Assembly: GCF_000801335.2 (NCBI RefSeq)
Contig: NZ_JSEH01000007.1
Coordinates: 167,286-231,285 of the forward strand
Direction of reading: 5' to 3'
DNA: 64,000 nucleotides
From: Desulfovibrio sp. TomC
Lineage (GTDB): Bacteria > Desulfobacterota > Desulfovibrionia > Desulfovibrionales > Desulfovibrionaceae
In this document: positions 10,787 to 19,079 of the stretch, piece by piece
Layout: each line of letters starts with the position of its first letter
Position numbering within the stretch: position 1 is the first letter of the stretch
Position numbers and translations under genes: made by a program
The notes under the pieces: model-generated
Database searches by the model: none
Told to the model about the DNA's origin: nothing
Seen by the model: the letters and a program-made list of their open reading frames with translations, nothing else

Positions 10787-11434
10787 CTACCTTCCAGCGG
10801 CCCGGCTCGGGGGTGCGCCGTGCACCATGGTGTAGGCGTATTCCACACCCTGGCCGTACGCGCCGCCATGCTCCTTCACGACGGCAATCACGTCGTCGTA
10901 GGTGCCCTTGCGCGCCCAATCCCGCTGGAATTCCAGGAGCACCTGCAAGGCAGTGACCGGGACCGCGCCGGCCTGCTCGATACGACGCATGGCGGCGTTG
11001 TGTGCGGCCAGACTGGTGCCGCCGGAGGCGTCCTCGACCGCGTAGACTTCGTAGCCGGCGCCGAGAGCTTCCAGGGCCGGAAACACCAGACAGACCTCGG
11101 TCCAAAGCGCCGCCATGACGAGCTTCTTGCGGCCTGTGGCCGCGACGGCCTTGACGAATTCCGGACTGTCCCAGGAATTCATGCTGGTGCGCTCAATGGG
11201 TTCCTGACCCGGGAAGATATCGAGGAGCTGCGGCCACATGTTGCCGGAAAAACTCTTCGTCTCAACCGTGGTCAGGATGGTTGGAACCTTGAAGATGCTG
11301 GCGGCCTTGGCCAGCAACAGAACGTTGTTGACAAGGGTCTGACGATCAATATTGGCCACGCCAAAGGTCATCTGCGGCTGATGGTCTATAAAGATAACCG
11401 CGCTATTGGCGGGCGTTAACAATTCAGTCTTCAT
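10787..11434 (-). CDS. Isochorismatase-like cysteine hydrolase (YcaC type)
   Basis: 215 residues from MKTELLTPANS, with AGGAG ten bases before the ATG. It shows the cysteine-hydrolase triad: Asp in AVIFIDHQPQM, Lys in GRKKLVMAALWTEV, and Cys in TEVCLVFPALEAL. The VPTILTTVETKSF and ERTSMNSWDSPEF segments are typical of YcaC-like octameric hydrolases of unknown substrate. It is first in the three-gene minus-strand operon. The divergent membrane methyltransferase gene begins 264 bases away. Confidence 0.83.
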   Translation of the reverse strand: MKTELLTPANSAVIFIDHQPQMTFGVANIDRQTLVNNVLLLAKAASIFKVPTILTTVETKSFSGNMWPQLLDIFPGQEPIERTSMNSWDSPEFVKAVAATGRKKLVMAALWTEVCLVFPALEALGAGYEVYAVEDASGGTSLAAHNAAMRRIEQAGAVPVTALQVLLEFQRDWARKGTYDDVIAVVKEHGGAYGQGVEYAYTMVHGAPPSRAAGR

Positions 11435-11697
11435 AACACGCTCCTGTATAGAGGTTTGAGCGTTTTCACTAGTATTTTTAATAACCACTCACCTTGATTT
11501 GTCCATCCAGACGTCTCCGATTGGAAAGATGATTCACAACGCCCACCAAAGGAGTTCCGCTGGAGTTCCGATTCCTTGTCGTAAGACAGCCCGTGATTCA
11601 GGAAAAGGCTTGTTCATTTTTTGAAAACGCGAAACAATTCACTAATACTTTCACCATAGTCATGTCGTAAGCTGTCCTTGGGCACGAGAGGGCGATC

Positions 11698-12339
11698 ATG
11701 GCCGACGTTGGCGAATATTTAAGCATTCTTTGCGCCTGGGCCGTCCTGCACAGCTTGAGCATGTCCCGGCACGGCAAGTTGATGCTGTCCAGATTTCTAG
11801 GACCGCGTTTCGCGTTCTATCGACTTGGGTTCACGGTTGTGAGTCTGGCAAGTTTTGGCCTGACCCTTGCGTTGCTGCCGCACCTGCCGCAAACGCTCTA
11901 TCACGCGCATGGCTTAGCAGCCTGGACTCTTTGGACAATCCGGCTGGCCGCAATTCTTTTCTTTCTTTCGACCTTCAAGGCCTTCGATCTTTGGGAGTTC
12001 ACCGGCATTCGCCAGGCAGCATTGTACCCCGCTGGGATTATCGGACCTGACGGCGAAACAGCGCCATCCGCAGAACTGATCGTGACCGGGCCGTACCGGA
12101 TTGTGCGCCATCCGATGTACTTGGCTGCGGTAGCCTATCTCTTCGCCGATCCGGTCATGACACTGGAGAGAGTGTTGTTCGCGACCTTCGCCTTGGCTTA
12201 CTTTCTGGTCGGATCGATATTCGAAGAACGCCGCCTGCTCGCAGCCTTTGGTCTCCCCTACCGGGCCTATCAAGAAACAACACCGCGCCTCGTGCCTTGG
12301 CCGCTTCCATTTCGCATGCCAGCGAACGGCAAGCGATGA
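11698..12339 (+). CDS. Isoprenylcysteine/phospholipid methyltransferase-like membrane protein (ICMT/PEMT family)
   Basis: 213 residues with five or six hydrophobic segments. The C-terminal signature is clear: GPYRIVRHPMYLA (about residues 129-141) followed by FEERRLLAAFGLPYRAYQ, the SAM-binding and catalytic motif of the ICMT/PEMT/NnrU-like membrane methyltransferases. The methyl acceptor (lipid, protein or small molecule) cannot be deduced. A monocistronic gene with its promoter in the divergent region shared with the cysteine hydrolase. Confidence 0.75.
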   Translation: MADVGEYLSILCAWAVLHSLSMSRHGKLMLSRFLGPRFAFYRLGFTVVSLASFGLTLALLPHLPQTLYHAHGLAAWTLWTIRLAAILFFLSTFKAFDLWEFTGIRQAALYPAGIIGPDGETAPSAELIVTGPYRIVRHPMYLAAVAYLFADPVMTLERVLFATFALAYFLVGSIFEERRLLAAFGLPYRAYQETTPRLVPWPLPFRMPANGKR

Positions 12340-12602
12340 ACCATCACTCCCCCACTCTCCTTCTTCGACTCGTCCGTTCCGGCCTGAACCGGCCCGGAAT
12401 GTCCCTCACGTTCGATTTGAGCGTATCAGGCAACAATCGAGGAGAATCAGGCTCCCCTTGCGGCTGGAAATCACGTAAACAAATTTATTAGTGACTCGCG
12501 GGCCAGCCCGGCTCGCACCCACGATCCCGCCCAGCGTCTTCTCAGACCACCTGGGCAGCCCCTCAAACTCCCGGCATCCCGGGACCACTAGGCGGAGTCG
12601 CG

Positions 12603-13229
12603 ATGTGCGATTGTGCTGACGAAAAAGGCAGGCCCGGGGGCATGACCCGGCGCCAGTTCATCAGAAGCGTCATAGCCGCCGGCGTCGTCTCCTTTTCCGG
12701 GCCGCTTTTTCCCGGGCCGGCCGGAGCCGGTCCCAAGGCCACGCCCGGGGCTGTCGAGCGGCTCATCACCCTCACGGTCAACGGCCAGCAGCGCCGGGTG
12801 GACGTCATGCCCCAGGAAACCCTGGCCCAGACCCTGCGCGGCAAGCTGGGGCTGGCCGGACTCAAGATCGGCTGCGACCGGGCCGAATGCGGGGCCTGCA
12901 CCGTACTGATCGACGACGTGCCGCAGTATTCCTGTTCCATCCTCACCCACTCGGTCCGGGATAAAAAAATTCTGACCATCGAGGGGCTGGCCCGTCCCGA
13001 CGGCGGCCTGCACCCCCTGCAGCAAGGCGTCCTCGACGAGCAGGGTTTCCAGTGCGGCTACTGCGCCCCGGGCTTTCTCATGGCCGCCCTTGGCTCCCTC
13101 AAGACCAATCCCGAGCCGACACGCCAGGAACTGGCCCAGGGCGTTTCGGGAAACCTCTGCCGTTGCCAGGATTACGACAAGATCCTCACCGCCCTCCTGC
13201 GCGGGGCCGAATATATGAGGAGGGCGTAA
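12603..13229 (+). CDS. Molybdenum hydroxylase [2Fe-2S] subunit with Tat signal (PaoA/YagT-like)
   Basis: 208 residues. A twin-arginine signal (MTRRQFIRSVIAAGVVSFSG, from about residue 14) precedes a plant-type ferredoxin domain with Cys91, Cys96, Cys99 and Cys111. An all-alpha second [2Fe-2S] domain follows with Cys151, Cys154 (QCGYCAPG), Cys186 and Cys188 (NLCRCQDY). This is the small subunit of xanthine-oxidase-family enzymes. Tat export marks the enzyme as periplasmic, as in E. coli PaoABC aldehyde oxidoreductase. The next gene starts three bases after its stop. Confidence 0.9.
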   Translation: MCDCADEKGRPGGMTRRQFIRSVIAAGVVSFSGPLFPGPAGAGPKATPGAVERLITLTVNGQQRRVDVMPQETLAQTLRGKLGLAGLKIGCDRAECGACTVLIDDVPQYSCSILTHSVRDKKILTIEGLARPDGGLHPLQQGVLDEQGFQCGYCAPGFLMAALGSLKTNPEPTRQELAQGVSGNLCRCQDYDKILTALLRGAEYMRRA

Positions 13230-13232
13230 GCC

Positions 13233-15725
13233 ATGCCGCCAAACGACGCGCTTTTCACGCCGAAACTGACCGGGCGCGACTACACCACGCCCGATTTGCG
13301 GGCCAAGCTCACTGGCGCGGCCCGCTACGCCGAGGACTTCCGGACCGAGGGCATGCTCGTATGCAAGCTTCTGTCCAGTCCCATGCCCCACGCCAGGGTG
13401 ACGCGCCTGGACACGCGCGCCGCCCTGGCCATGCCCGGGGTGCGGGCCATCCTCACGGCCGACGATCTGCCGCCCCCGGCCGACTCCGTGTCCGACAGCG
13501 GCGCGGTCATCAAAGCCAGCCCCTGGGCCGAACGCGGCCTGACCATGGAGCCGCTCTACCGGGGCGACCCCATCCTGGCCGTGGCCGCCGTTGACGAGGC
13601 TTCCGCCGTTGCCGCCCTTGAGGCCGTCGACATCGCCTTTGAACCGCTGCCGTTTGTCATCGACCCCCTGGACAGCCTGCGTCCGGGCGGCCCCAACGCC
13701 CGCACTGACGGCAATGTCTGGCTGCCGCCGGCCAAGGCCGGCGACCAGGCGACCGTAGGCGAACTCAAGTGGACGGCCGCTGATTTTGCTGCCGCCGGCC
13801 CGGACCGGCTTCCCCTGGGCAAGGCGACCGGCGAGTGGGCCTACGGCGACCTTGAGGCCGGGTTCAAACAGGCCGAACTGGTCCTGGACGAGACCTTTGT
13901 CACCCCCAACGTCAGCCACCAAGCCCTGGAGACCCGCTCCGCCCTGGCATGGTGGGAAAACGGCAAGCTCTTTCTCACCGCCGGCACCCAGAGCACCATC
14001 CAGACCGTGCCGGCCATCGCCCGCTGGCTGGGCATGGACGCAGGCGACATCGTCTTTATCAGCGAATACACCGGCGGCGGTTTCGGCGGCAAAATCACGG
14101 CCTCGGTGGCCGTGGTCATCCCGGCCCTCCTGGCCAAGAAAGCCAAGGCCCCGGTCATGCTGCGGATCAGCCGCGAAGACGAGCAGGCCATCGGCCGGGC
14201 CAGGCCGAGCTGCATCGGCCGGATGCGGGCAGGCTTTTCCAAGGAAGGACGCCTGCTGGCGCTGGACGTTTTTGTGGTCCAGGACAACGGCCCTTATGAG
14301 CAGCAACACGACTATGCCCTGGTCGGACGCATGGCCTCCCTGCTCTATCAGCCCCAGGCCATGCGCTGGCGCGGGGCGCCCGTCCTGACCAATACGCCGA
14401 CCCGCTCGGCCCAGACCTCCCCGGGCGGCCTGCAAGCCCAGGCCTTCATGGGACCGGTGCTGGCCAAGGCTGCCCGCCTCCTGAACCTCGATCCCCTGGC
14501 CGTGTGCCGCCTCAATTCGCCCGAGGGCGCGGCCCCGGTCGGACCGCCCAAACCCGACGGCAGCCTGAATGCCGCCACCAGCGCCTTTGTCAAACAGGCC
14601 CTGGACCAGGGCGCGCGGACGTTTGGCTGGGAAGCGCGCCGGGCCAGGCCGGCCTTGGCCACGGGACCGATCCGGCGGGGCATCGGCGTGGCCACGGGCT
14701 GTTTCGTGGCCGGCACCATTGGTTTCGACGGCCTCTTTATCATAACCCTGGAAGGGAAGCTTCGCATCCACTGCGGCGTGGGCAACCTGGGCACGGAGTC
14801 GTTTAGCGACGTGCAGCGGGTGCTGGCCGACGCCATGGGCGTGCCCTGGGAGTCGTGCGAAATCGTCTGGGGCAATACGGGCCAACAGCTCGCCTGGAGC
14901 TGCGTGTCCGGCGGCAGTCAGACCATCCACGCCATGTCCCGGGCCGCCCTGGCGGCCAGTATCGACGCCAAACGAAAACTTCGGGAGATCGCCGCTGTCA
15001 CCCTGGGCGGCCAGGCGGACGACTACCAAGTGGGAGGACTGCGGGTCTTTCGGGCCGATACAGGCCAGGGTCTCAGTTTCGCCGAGGCGGCCAAACAGGC
15101 CATCGCCCTGGGCGGGGTCTACGACGGCCACACCTGCCCGGACGACGTCCACAAGCTGACCAAGGCCTCGGTGGCCGCCCTGGCCGGCCAAGGGCTGGTG
15201 GCCGTGGCCCGCGACGCCTTCGGGCGCGACGGCCAGACCTACTCCTATGTGGCCGCCTTTGCCGAGGTGGAGGTCGACGTCGAAACCGGCATGTACCGGA
15301 TCACGAATTTCCACGCCGAGGCCGACGCCGGTCTGGTGGTTCATCCCCGGGCCTTTGCCGGTCAGCTGGTCGGCCGGTCCATGCTCGGCATCGGCCATGC
15401 CACCACCCAGAAATGGTTCTACGACAAGCACTACGGCCTGCCGGTGGCCACACGCTTCTACCAGACCCGGCCGCCGACCATCTTAAGCCTCCCGGACAAA
15501 TTCACCTGGGGGTCCGTCGGCCTGCCCGATCCGCAAACCCCGATCGGAGCGCGCGGCATTGGCGAACCGCCGACCGGTGCGGCCTGCGCGGCAGTCTTGT
15601 GCGCCCTGGCCGACGCCCTGGGCGACGACCTGTTTTCCCGCGCCCCGGTCATGGCCGATGCCGTCCTAACCGCCCTCGAACCGGGAGCACGGCTCCGCCC
15701 GGGCGGCCTTTCGGCCAATGTCTGA
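13233..15725 (+). CDS. Molybdenum hydroxylase large subunit, molybdopterin-binding (PaoC/CoxL family)
   Basis: 830 residues. The molybdopterin motif TGGGFGGK is at about residues 284-291 and the catalytic Glu is in GARGIGEPPTGAA near the C-terminus (about residue 777). The N-terminal domain begins TGAARYAEDF. It has no signal peptide of its own, so the folded complex is probably exported with the Tat-bearing small subunit. The family hydroxylates aldehydes or aromatic heterocycles with water as oxygen source; the exact substrate is unknown. A long antisense frame across this gene is a codon-bias shadow. Confidence 0.9.
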   Translation: MPPNDALFTPKLTGRDYTTPDLRAKLTGAARYAEDFRTEGMLVCKLLSSPMPHARVTRLDTRAALAMPGVRAILTADDLPPPADSVSDSGAVIKASPWAERGLTMEPLYRGDPILAVAAVDEASAVAALEAVDIAFEPLPFVIDPLDSLRPGGPNARTDGNVWLPPAKAGDQATVGELKWTAADFAAAGPDRLPLGKATGEWAYGDLEAGFKQAELVLDETFVTPNVSHQALETRSALAWWENGKLFLTAGTQSTIQTVPAIARWLGMDAGDIVFISEYTGGGFGGKITASVAVVIPALLAKKAKAPVMLRISREDEQAIGRARPSCIGRMRAGFSKEGRLLALDVFVVQDNGPYEQQHDYALVGRMASLLYQPQAMRWRGAPVLTNTPTRSAQTSPGGLQAQAFMGPVLAKAARLLNLDPLAVCRLNSPEGAAPVGPPKPDGSLNAATSAFVKQALDQGARTFGWEARRARPALATGPIRRGIGVATGCFVAGTIGFDGLFIITLEGKLRIHCGVGNLGTESFSDVQRVLADAMGVPWESCEIVWGNTGQQLAWSCVSGGSQTIHAMSRAALAASIDAKRKLREIAAVTLGGQADDYQVGGLRVFRADTGQGLSFAEAAKQAIALGGVYDGHTCPDDVHKLTKASVAALAGQGLVAVARDAFGRDGQTYSYVAAFAEVEVDVETGMYRITNFHAEADAGLVVHPRAFAGQLVGRSMLGIGHATTQKWFYDKHYGLPVATRFYQTRPPTILSLPDKFTWGSVGLPDPQTPIGARGIGEPPTGAACAAVLCALADALGDDLFSRAPVMADAVLTALEPGARLRPGGLSANV

Positions 15726-15763
15726 CCTTTGCGCCGCCGTTAAAACGGCGGCAGGAGAACGCT

Positions 15764-16762
15764 ATGGCGATCATACGCGACGGCATGCCGCCCTTTGACC
15801 TCTACCAACCGACAAGCGTTGAGGACGCCCTGGCCCTGGCCGAGCGCCTCGGGGGCGACGCCTGGATGCTGGCCGGGGGACTCGACAGTCTGGAGCGGTT
15901 CAAGGACCGCCTCAAACGGCCCAAGGCGGTCATCGACCTCGGCCGCATCGCGGCCCTTCGGGGAGTCAGCCAGGACAACGGCGAGCTGGTTATCGGCCCC
16001 ATGGCCACGCTGACGGCCATCGCCGGGCATCCGCTCATCCGGGCGCGCTTTGGCCTGCTGGCCGCTGCGGCCGGAGAAGTGGCCTCGCCGCAAATCCGCA
16101 ACCAGGGAACCCTTGGCGGCAACATCTCCCAGGACACCCGCTGCTGGTATTATCGCGGCGGCTGGGACTGCTACCGGGCCGGCGGCAACATCTGCTACGC
16201 CGACACCCCGGAGGGCATGAACCGGGAACACGCCATCTTCGGGGCCAGCCGCTGCGCCGCCGTGTCGCCGTCGGACACCGCGCCGGCCCTCGTGGCCCTG
16301 GAGGCGAGACTGGTCGTCCAAAACGCCTCGGGCCGGCGCGAGATGGCGGCCGAGGACTATTTCGTCGGCCCGGATGACGATATTACCCGACTCAATGTAC
16401 TTGGCCCCGGCGACCTGCTGACCGAAATTCGCATTCCGCAAACCTGGGCCGGGGCGCCCTTCTATTTCGAGAAAGTCCGCGACCGGCCGGTCTGGGATTT
16501 CCCGCTGGTCAACATCGCGGCGGTCCTGAGCCTTCGCGGAGACCGCATCGCCAGGGCTCGCTTTGTCCTGGGCGCGGTGGCGGCCCGTCCCTGGCGTCTG
16601 CCCCGGGTGGAGGCGGCCGTGGCCGGCCAGTCCCGAAGCGCTGCCGCGGCCGCCGCAACTCTTGCCGCCGAAGGAGCGGTCAGCCTGACCCACAACGGCT
16701 ATAAGACGACCTTGGTCCGCACTCTGGTCAAACGCGCCATTAACGGCAAGGAGGCGTCATGA
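15764..16762 (+). CDS. Molybdenum hydroxylase FAD subunit with extra [4Fe-4S] motif (PaoB/HcrB-like)
   Basis: 332 residues from an ATG with CAGGAG upstream. FAD motifs are AGGLDSLERF (about 37-46) and NQGTLGGNISQDTR. Directly after come Cys127 (RCWYYRGG), Cys136 (DCYRAGG), Cys144 and Cys164 (GASRCAAVSPSD). This is the loop that holds an additional [4Fe-4S] cluster in PaoB and 4-hydroxybenzoyl-CoA reductase. Electrons would pass from molybdenum through the [2Fe-2S] clusters to FAD and [4Fe-4S]. It overlaps the cytochrome b gene by four bases. Confidence 0.88.
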   Translation: MAIIRDGMPPFDLYQPTSVEDALALAERLGGDAWMLAGGLDSLERFKDRLKRPKAVIDLGRIAALRGVSQDNGELVIGPMATLTAIAGHPLIRARFGLLAAAAGEVASPQIRNQGTLGGNISQDTRCWYYRGGWDCYRAGGNICYADTPEGMNREHAIFGASRCAAVSPSDTAPALVALEARLVVQNASGRREMAAEDYFVGPDDDITRLNVLGPGDLLTEIRIPQTWAGAPFYFEKVRDRPVWDFPLVNIAAVLSLRGDRIARARFVLGAVAARPWRLPRVEAAVAGQSRSAAAAAATLAAEGAVSLTHNGYKTTLVRTLVKRAINGKEAS

Positions 16763-17580
16763 ACCTTGTCGCCTGGGGAGCCTCGCCCTGGGGCCAGCCC
16801 GTCATCCTGCACGCTGCCTGGTACTTGCTTTGGGTTTCACTGGCTGCCGGCGCAGCCTTTGCCCTGGTCCACGCCCTATGGGTCCGCCTGCGCCGGCACG
16901 ACGATGCCGGCCCGGCCATATCGCCCGAAGCGGCAGGGCGGTTCCCGGCCCGCATCGTGCGCCATTCCCTGCCGGCCCGGCTCTTTCACTGGACCATGGC
17001 CGCAGCCATGCTGACGCTTTTGGGTACGGCTTTCTTGCCCAAGCTCGGTATCCGGTTCGATTGGGTGGGTATACACACGCTGGCAGGGACGGTCCTTCTC
17101 GCGGCCATCCTCTTTCACATCGTGCACGCCGTGTGCTGCATGGATTTTCGCTCCATCTGGCCCGAGCCGTCGGATTTGGCCGAAATCAAGGGATTGGGCG
17201 GCACGGCCGGGCAGGACCGGTCGCCGGTCCGAACGGGCAAATATCCGCTCGGCAACAAACTCTACCATCTGGCCCTGGTGGTCCTGGGGCTGACCATGGC
17301 CGCCACCGGCCTTGTCCTGTTGTGGCGGGTGCGTACGCCTTTTCTCACCCGTGATCCGTACCGCTTTTTGAGCGACGGCGGCTGGGGCGTGGTCTACGCC
17401 CTGCACGGGCTGGCCGGCCTGTCCCTGGCGGCCCTGGTCATCATCCACATCTATTTCGCCCTGCGCCCCGAAAAGCGCCCGATCACCCGGTCCATGCTCA
17501 CCGGGACCATGGACCGCGATTACTTCCTCGGCCACCACGACCCTGCCCGCTGGAGCGGCAGGCAGGATTCAACCCGATAA
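16759..17580 (+). CDS. Membrane di-haem cytochrome b (b561 / formate dehydrogenase gamma-like)
   Basis: 273 residues with a first N-terminal membrane helix, then a four-helix cytochrome b core. Candidate haem-ligand histidines are in RLFHWTMAAAML, VGIHTLAG, LFHIVHAV and YALHGLAGLSL/IIHIYFAL. The start overlaps the FAD-subunit stop (ATGA) and has AAGGAGG. It would carry electrons from the periplasmic molybdenum enzyme to the quinone pool. This removes the need for a soluble acceptor and fits anaerobic respiration. Confidence 0.83.
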   Translation: MNLVAWGASPWGQPVILHAAWYLLWVSLAAGAAFALVHALWVRLRRHDDAGPAISPEAAGRFPARIVRHSLPARLFHWTMAAAMLTLLGTAFLPKLGIRFDWVGIHTLAGTVLLAAILFHIVHAVCCMDFRSIWPEPSDLAEIKGLGGTAGQDRSPVRTGKYPLGNKLYHLALVVLGLTMAATGLVLLWRVRTPFLTRDPYRFLSDGGWGVVYALHGLAGLSLAALVIIHIYFALRPEKRPITRSMLTGTMDRDYFLGHHDPARWSGRQDSTR

Positions 17581-17602
17581 CGCCTGCCGGAGACATGAAA
17601 CC

Positions 17603-18049
17603 ATGACGGAATTTGCCGATATTGCCAGGCGCTGCGACGCCATCGAGGAATGCTACGAGTTCATGCTGGCCTATGCGGCCCAGGGCCTCGCCGACGACCG
17701 GGACAGCCGCAGCGGGACACAGCTGCGGGAACTGCTGACCCGGGCCGTTAACGCGGCTTGCGGCCTGCCCGCAGCCTACGGTGCCGCGACGCAGGCCCTG
17801 GAACTCGCGCCCAGACAACGCTACCAGGACTTTCTCGATGTCCTTCGCGCGGATACGGCCAAGGCGCTGGCAGCCATGGAACTCGTGCTGGCCCAGCCGC
17901 GCATTTCCTCCCAGCTCATCGACAATCTCAACGCCTCTCTGCACGTGCGCACGCTCCTGACCGATGTCTTTCTGCTCGATGAGATCCTGGGCATACAGCA
18001 AGCCCTGCGGGGACCGGCGGCCAGCATTCCGGACCATCAGCCAGCCTAA
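17603..18049 (+). CDS. Conserved-looking helical protein at the end of the molybdenum hydroxylase operon
   Basis: 148 residues, predicted all-helical and acidic, with no signal peptide or membrane segment. It lies 22 bases after the cytochrome b gene, with GGAGA before the ATG, and ends the operon. I do not recognise a family. It lacks the NTP-binding motifs of a XdhC/MocA-type maturation factor but a chaperone or assembly role is a reasonable guess from position. Codon use matches the upstream genes, so it is host backbone. Confidence 0.65.
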   Translation: MTEFADIARRCDAIEECYEFMLAYAAQGLADDRDSRSGTQLRELLTRAVNAACGLPAAYGAATQALELAPRQRYQDFLDVLRADTAKALAAMELVLAQPRISSQLIDNLNASLHVRTLLTDVFLLDEILGIQQALRGPAASIPDHQPA

Positions 18050-18221
18050 ACTGTTCAGGTGCGCCCGATAACAAAAATGCCCTTGCCGCTACCGGAATTA
18101 TCGACCTGCCGGGTGTCGGCATCGAGGTGCAGTCCAGTCATTTCCGGCATTCCAGCATCCTGAGCTCACCCAGGAATCCATTCGTTCCGACATCTGATTT
18201 CCTGCATCCCTCCTGGAGATA

Positions 18222-18250
18222 TTGACACACATGAATCAAGAGCGTACAGG
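18222..18250 (+). promoter_or_regulatory. Candidate promoter of tRNA-Thr
   Basis: TTGACA (18222-18227) is followed after 17 bases by TACAGG (18245-18250), 16 bases before the tRNA. The -35 box is perfect; the -10 box is weak. Confidence 0.5.
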
Positions 18251-18265
18251 AATCAACTCGCACGC

Positions 18266-18341
18266 GCCAGCATAGCTCAGTTGGTAGAGCAGCTGATTCG
18301 TAATCAGCAGGTCAAGAGTTCGAGTCTCTTTGCTGGCTCCA
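18266..18341 (+). tRNA. tRNA-Thr (anticodon CGT)
   Basis: 76 bases with an encoded CCA. The acceptor stem is GCCAGCA/TGCTGGC and the D arm holds AGCTCAGTTGGTAGAGC. The anticodon arm GCTGA-TTCGTAA-TCAGC gives anticodon CGT, and the T arm is AAGAG-TTCGAGT-CTCTT. The gene is intact although its 3' half is the left attachment site of the integrative element. The element therefore supplies the 3' end, and the original 3' half is the copy at 59648. Confidence 0.96.
18297..18341 (+). other. attL: left attachment site of the 41-kb element (3' half of tRNA-Thr)
   Basis: The 45 bases from the anticodon loop to CCA match 59648-59692 with four differences. The first 17 bases (TTCGTAATCAGCAGGTC) are identical and are the likely crossover core. 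The four differences fall in the two strands of the T stem and compensate each other. Confidence 0.9.
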
Positions 18342-18348
18342 TTATTTC

Positions 18349-18383
18349 AAGGGGTTAGGACCGATGGTCCTGGCCCCTTTTTC
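18349..18383 (+). terminator. Terminator after tRNA-Thr (element-borne)
   Basis: AAGGGGTTAGGACC and GGTCCTGGCCCCTT pair with two G-T wobbles around a GAT loop, followed by TTTTTCG. An analogous hairpin lies just after the right attachment site at 59701-59732. Confidence 0.8.
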
Positions 18384-18387
18384 GTTT

Positions 18388-18700
18388 ATCAGATGCCCCT
18401 GCCTGTTGGCTCCGTTGGCGGACCCGATTTGTCCGCTATCCCCCCTGTCCCCATTTTTTCACGAGTTTTGGCACTGCCGGAATATTATCCTACTATTTCA
18501 GTATTTTGAAATATTTTGAACGATTTTGAACGCCGATTTTTTGCGTTTCCCTGGTAATTTTAGTGTGTTGCGTCTAATCTGTGGGAAATTTGAAATTTTG
18601 AACGCTGTGGGGTTTCGGGCGGCCGGGGAGAAATGAACCGAGATACGCGGCGATGAGCCGGGTTGCATAAGGCGCAGACGTCTGCGCGTGTAGTCGAGGG
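18388..18700. repeat. Long intergenic repeat, copy 1 (TTTTGAAC motifs plus GCGCAGACGTCTGCGC palindrome)
   Basis: This stretch resembles 25518-25870 over most of its length. Shared blocks are a GTTGGCGGACCCGATTT block, then TTTGAACGATTTTGAACG-type direct motifs (18510-18535), a GAAATTTGAAATTTTG block, an AATGAGCCGGG-like block, and a perfect 16-bp palindrome at 18672-18687. The 44.5-45.5 kb cluster shares the later parts. It lies at the left end of the element. The rest of the gap to mcrB (18701-19079) shows no other structure I can name. Confidence 0.75.
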
Positions 18701-19079
18701 GGCGTGGAAATGCGCATCTTTTTGGAAACATATATTCCATCTCTGCCTTAGGGATGGGTCCGCAAATTATGCCCGCTAAAATATTTTGTCAGAAACGCCG
18801 TAAAAAGAAATCTAAACCGCTTATTCACAATAGATCCACCCCATCTTCCAACTGACGACTGAATTTATTGACTAGTGTTGCGTTCGTGAAATAATATTGA
18901 TATCGTATGTATGCACTTGACTCCGGTAGACTATCAACTTAAATGCCCAATGGAATGTTATTCACAAGTTAGGTCTCTACGCCACTGACCATGCGTGAAA
19001 TCTATTAAACCATATCATTCGCCCCTTGACTGTTTTCCATAACAACAAAACAACTGAACAACATAGGAGATAAATCTAA

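Noticed and set aside
12588..15431. A 947-residue antisense open frame across the molybdenum hydroxylase genes
   Set aside because: The plus-strand genes are clear. The antisense frame is rich in Gly, Val, His and Arg as expected from codon-bias shadowing in GC-rich DNA, and it has no motif.
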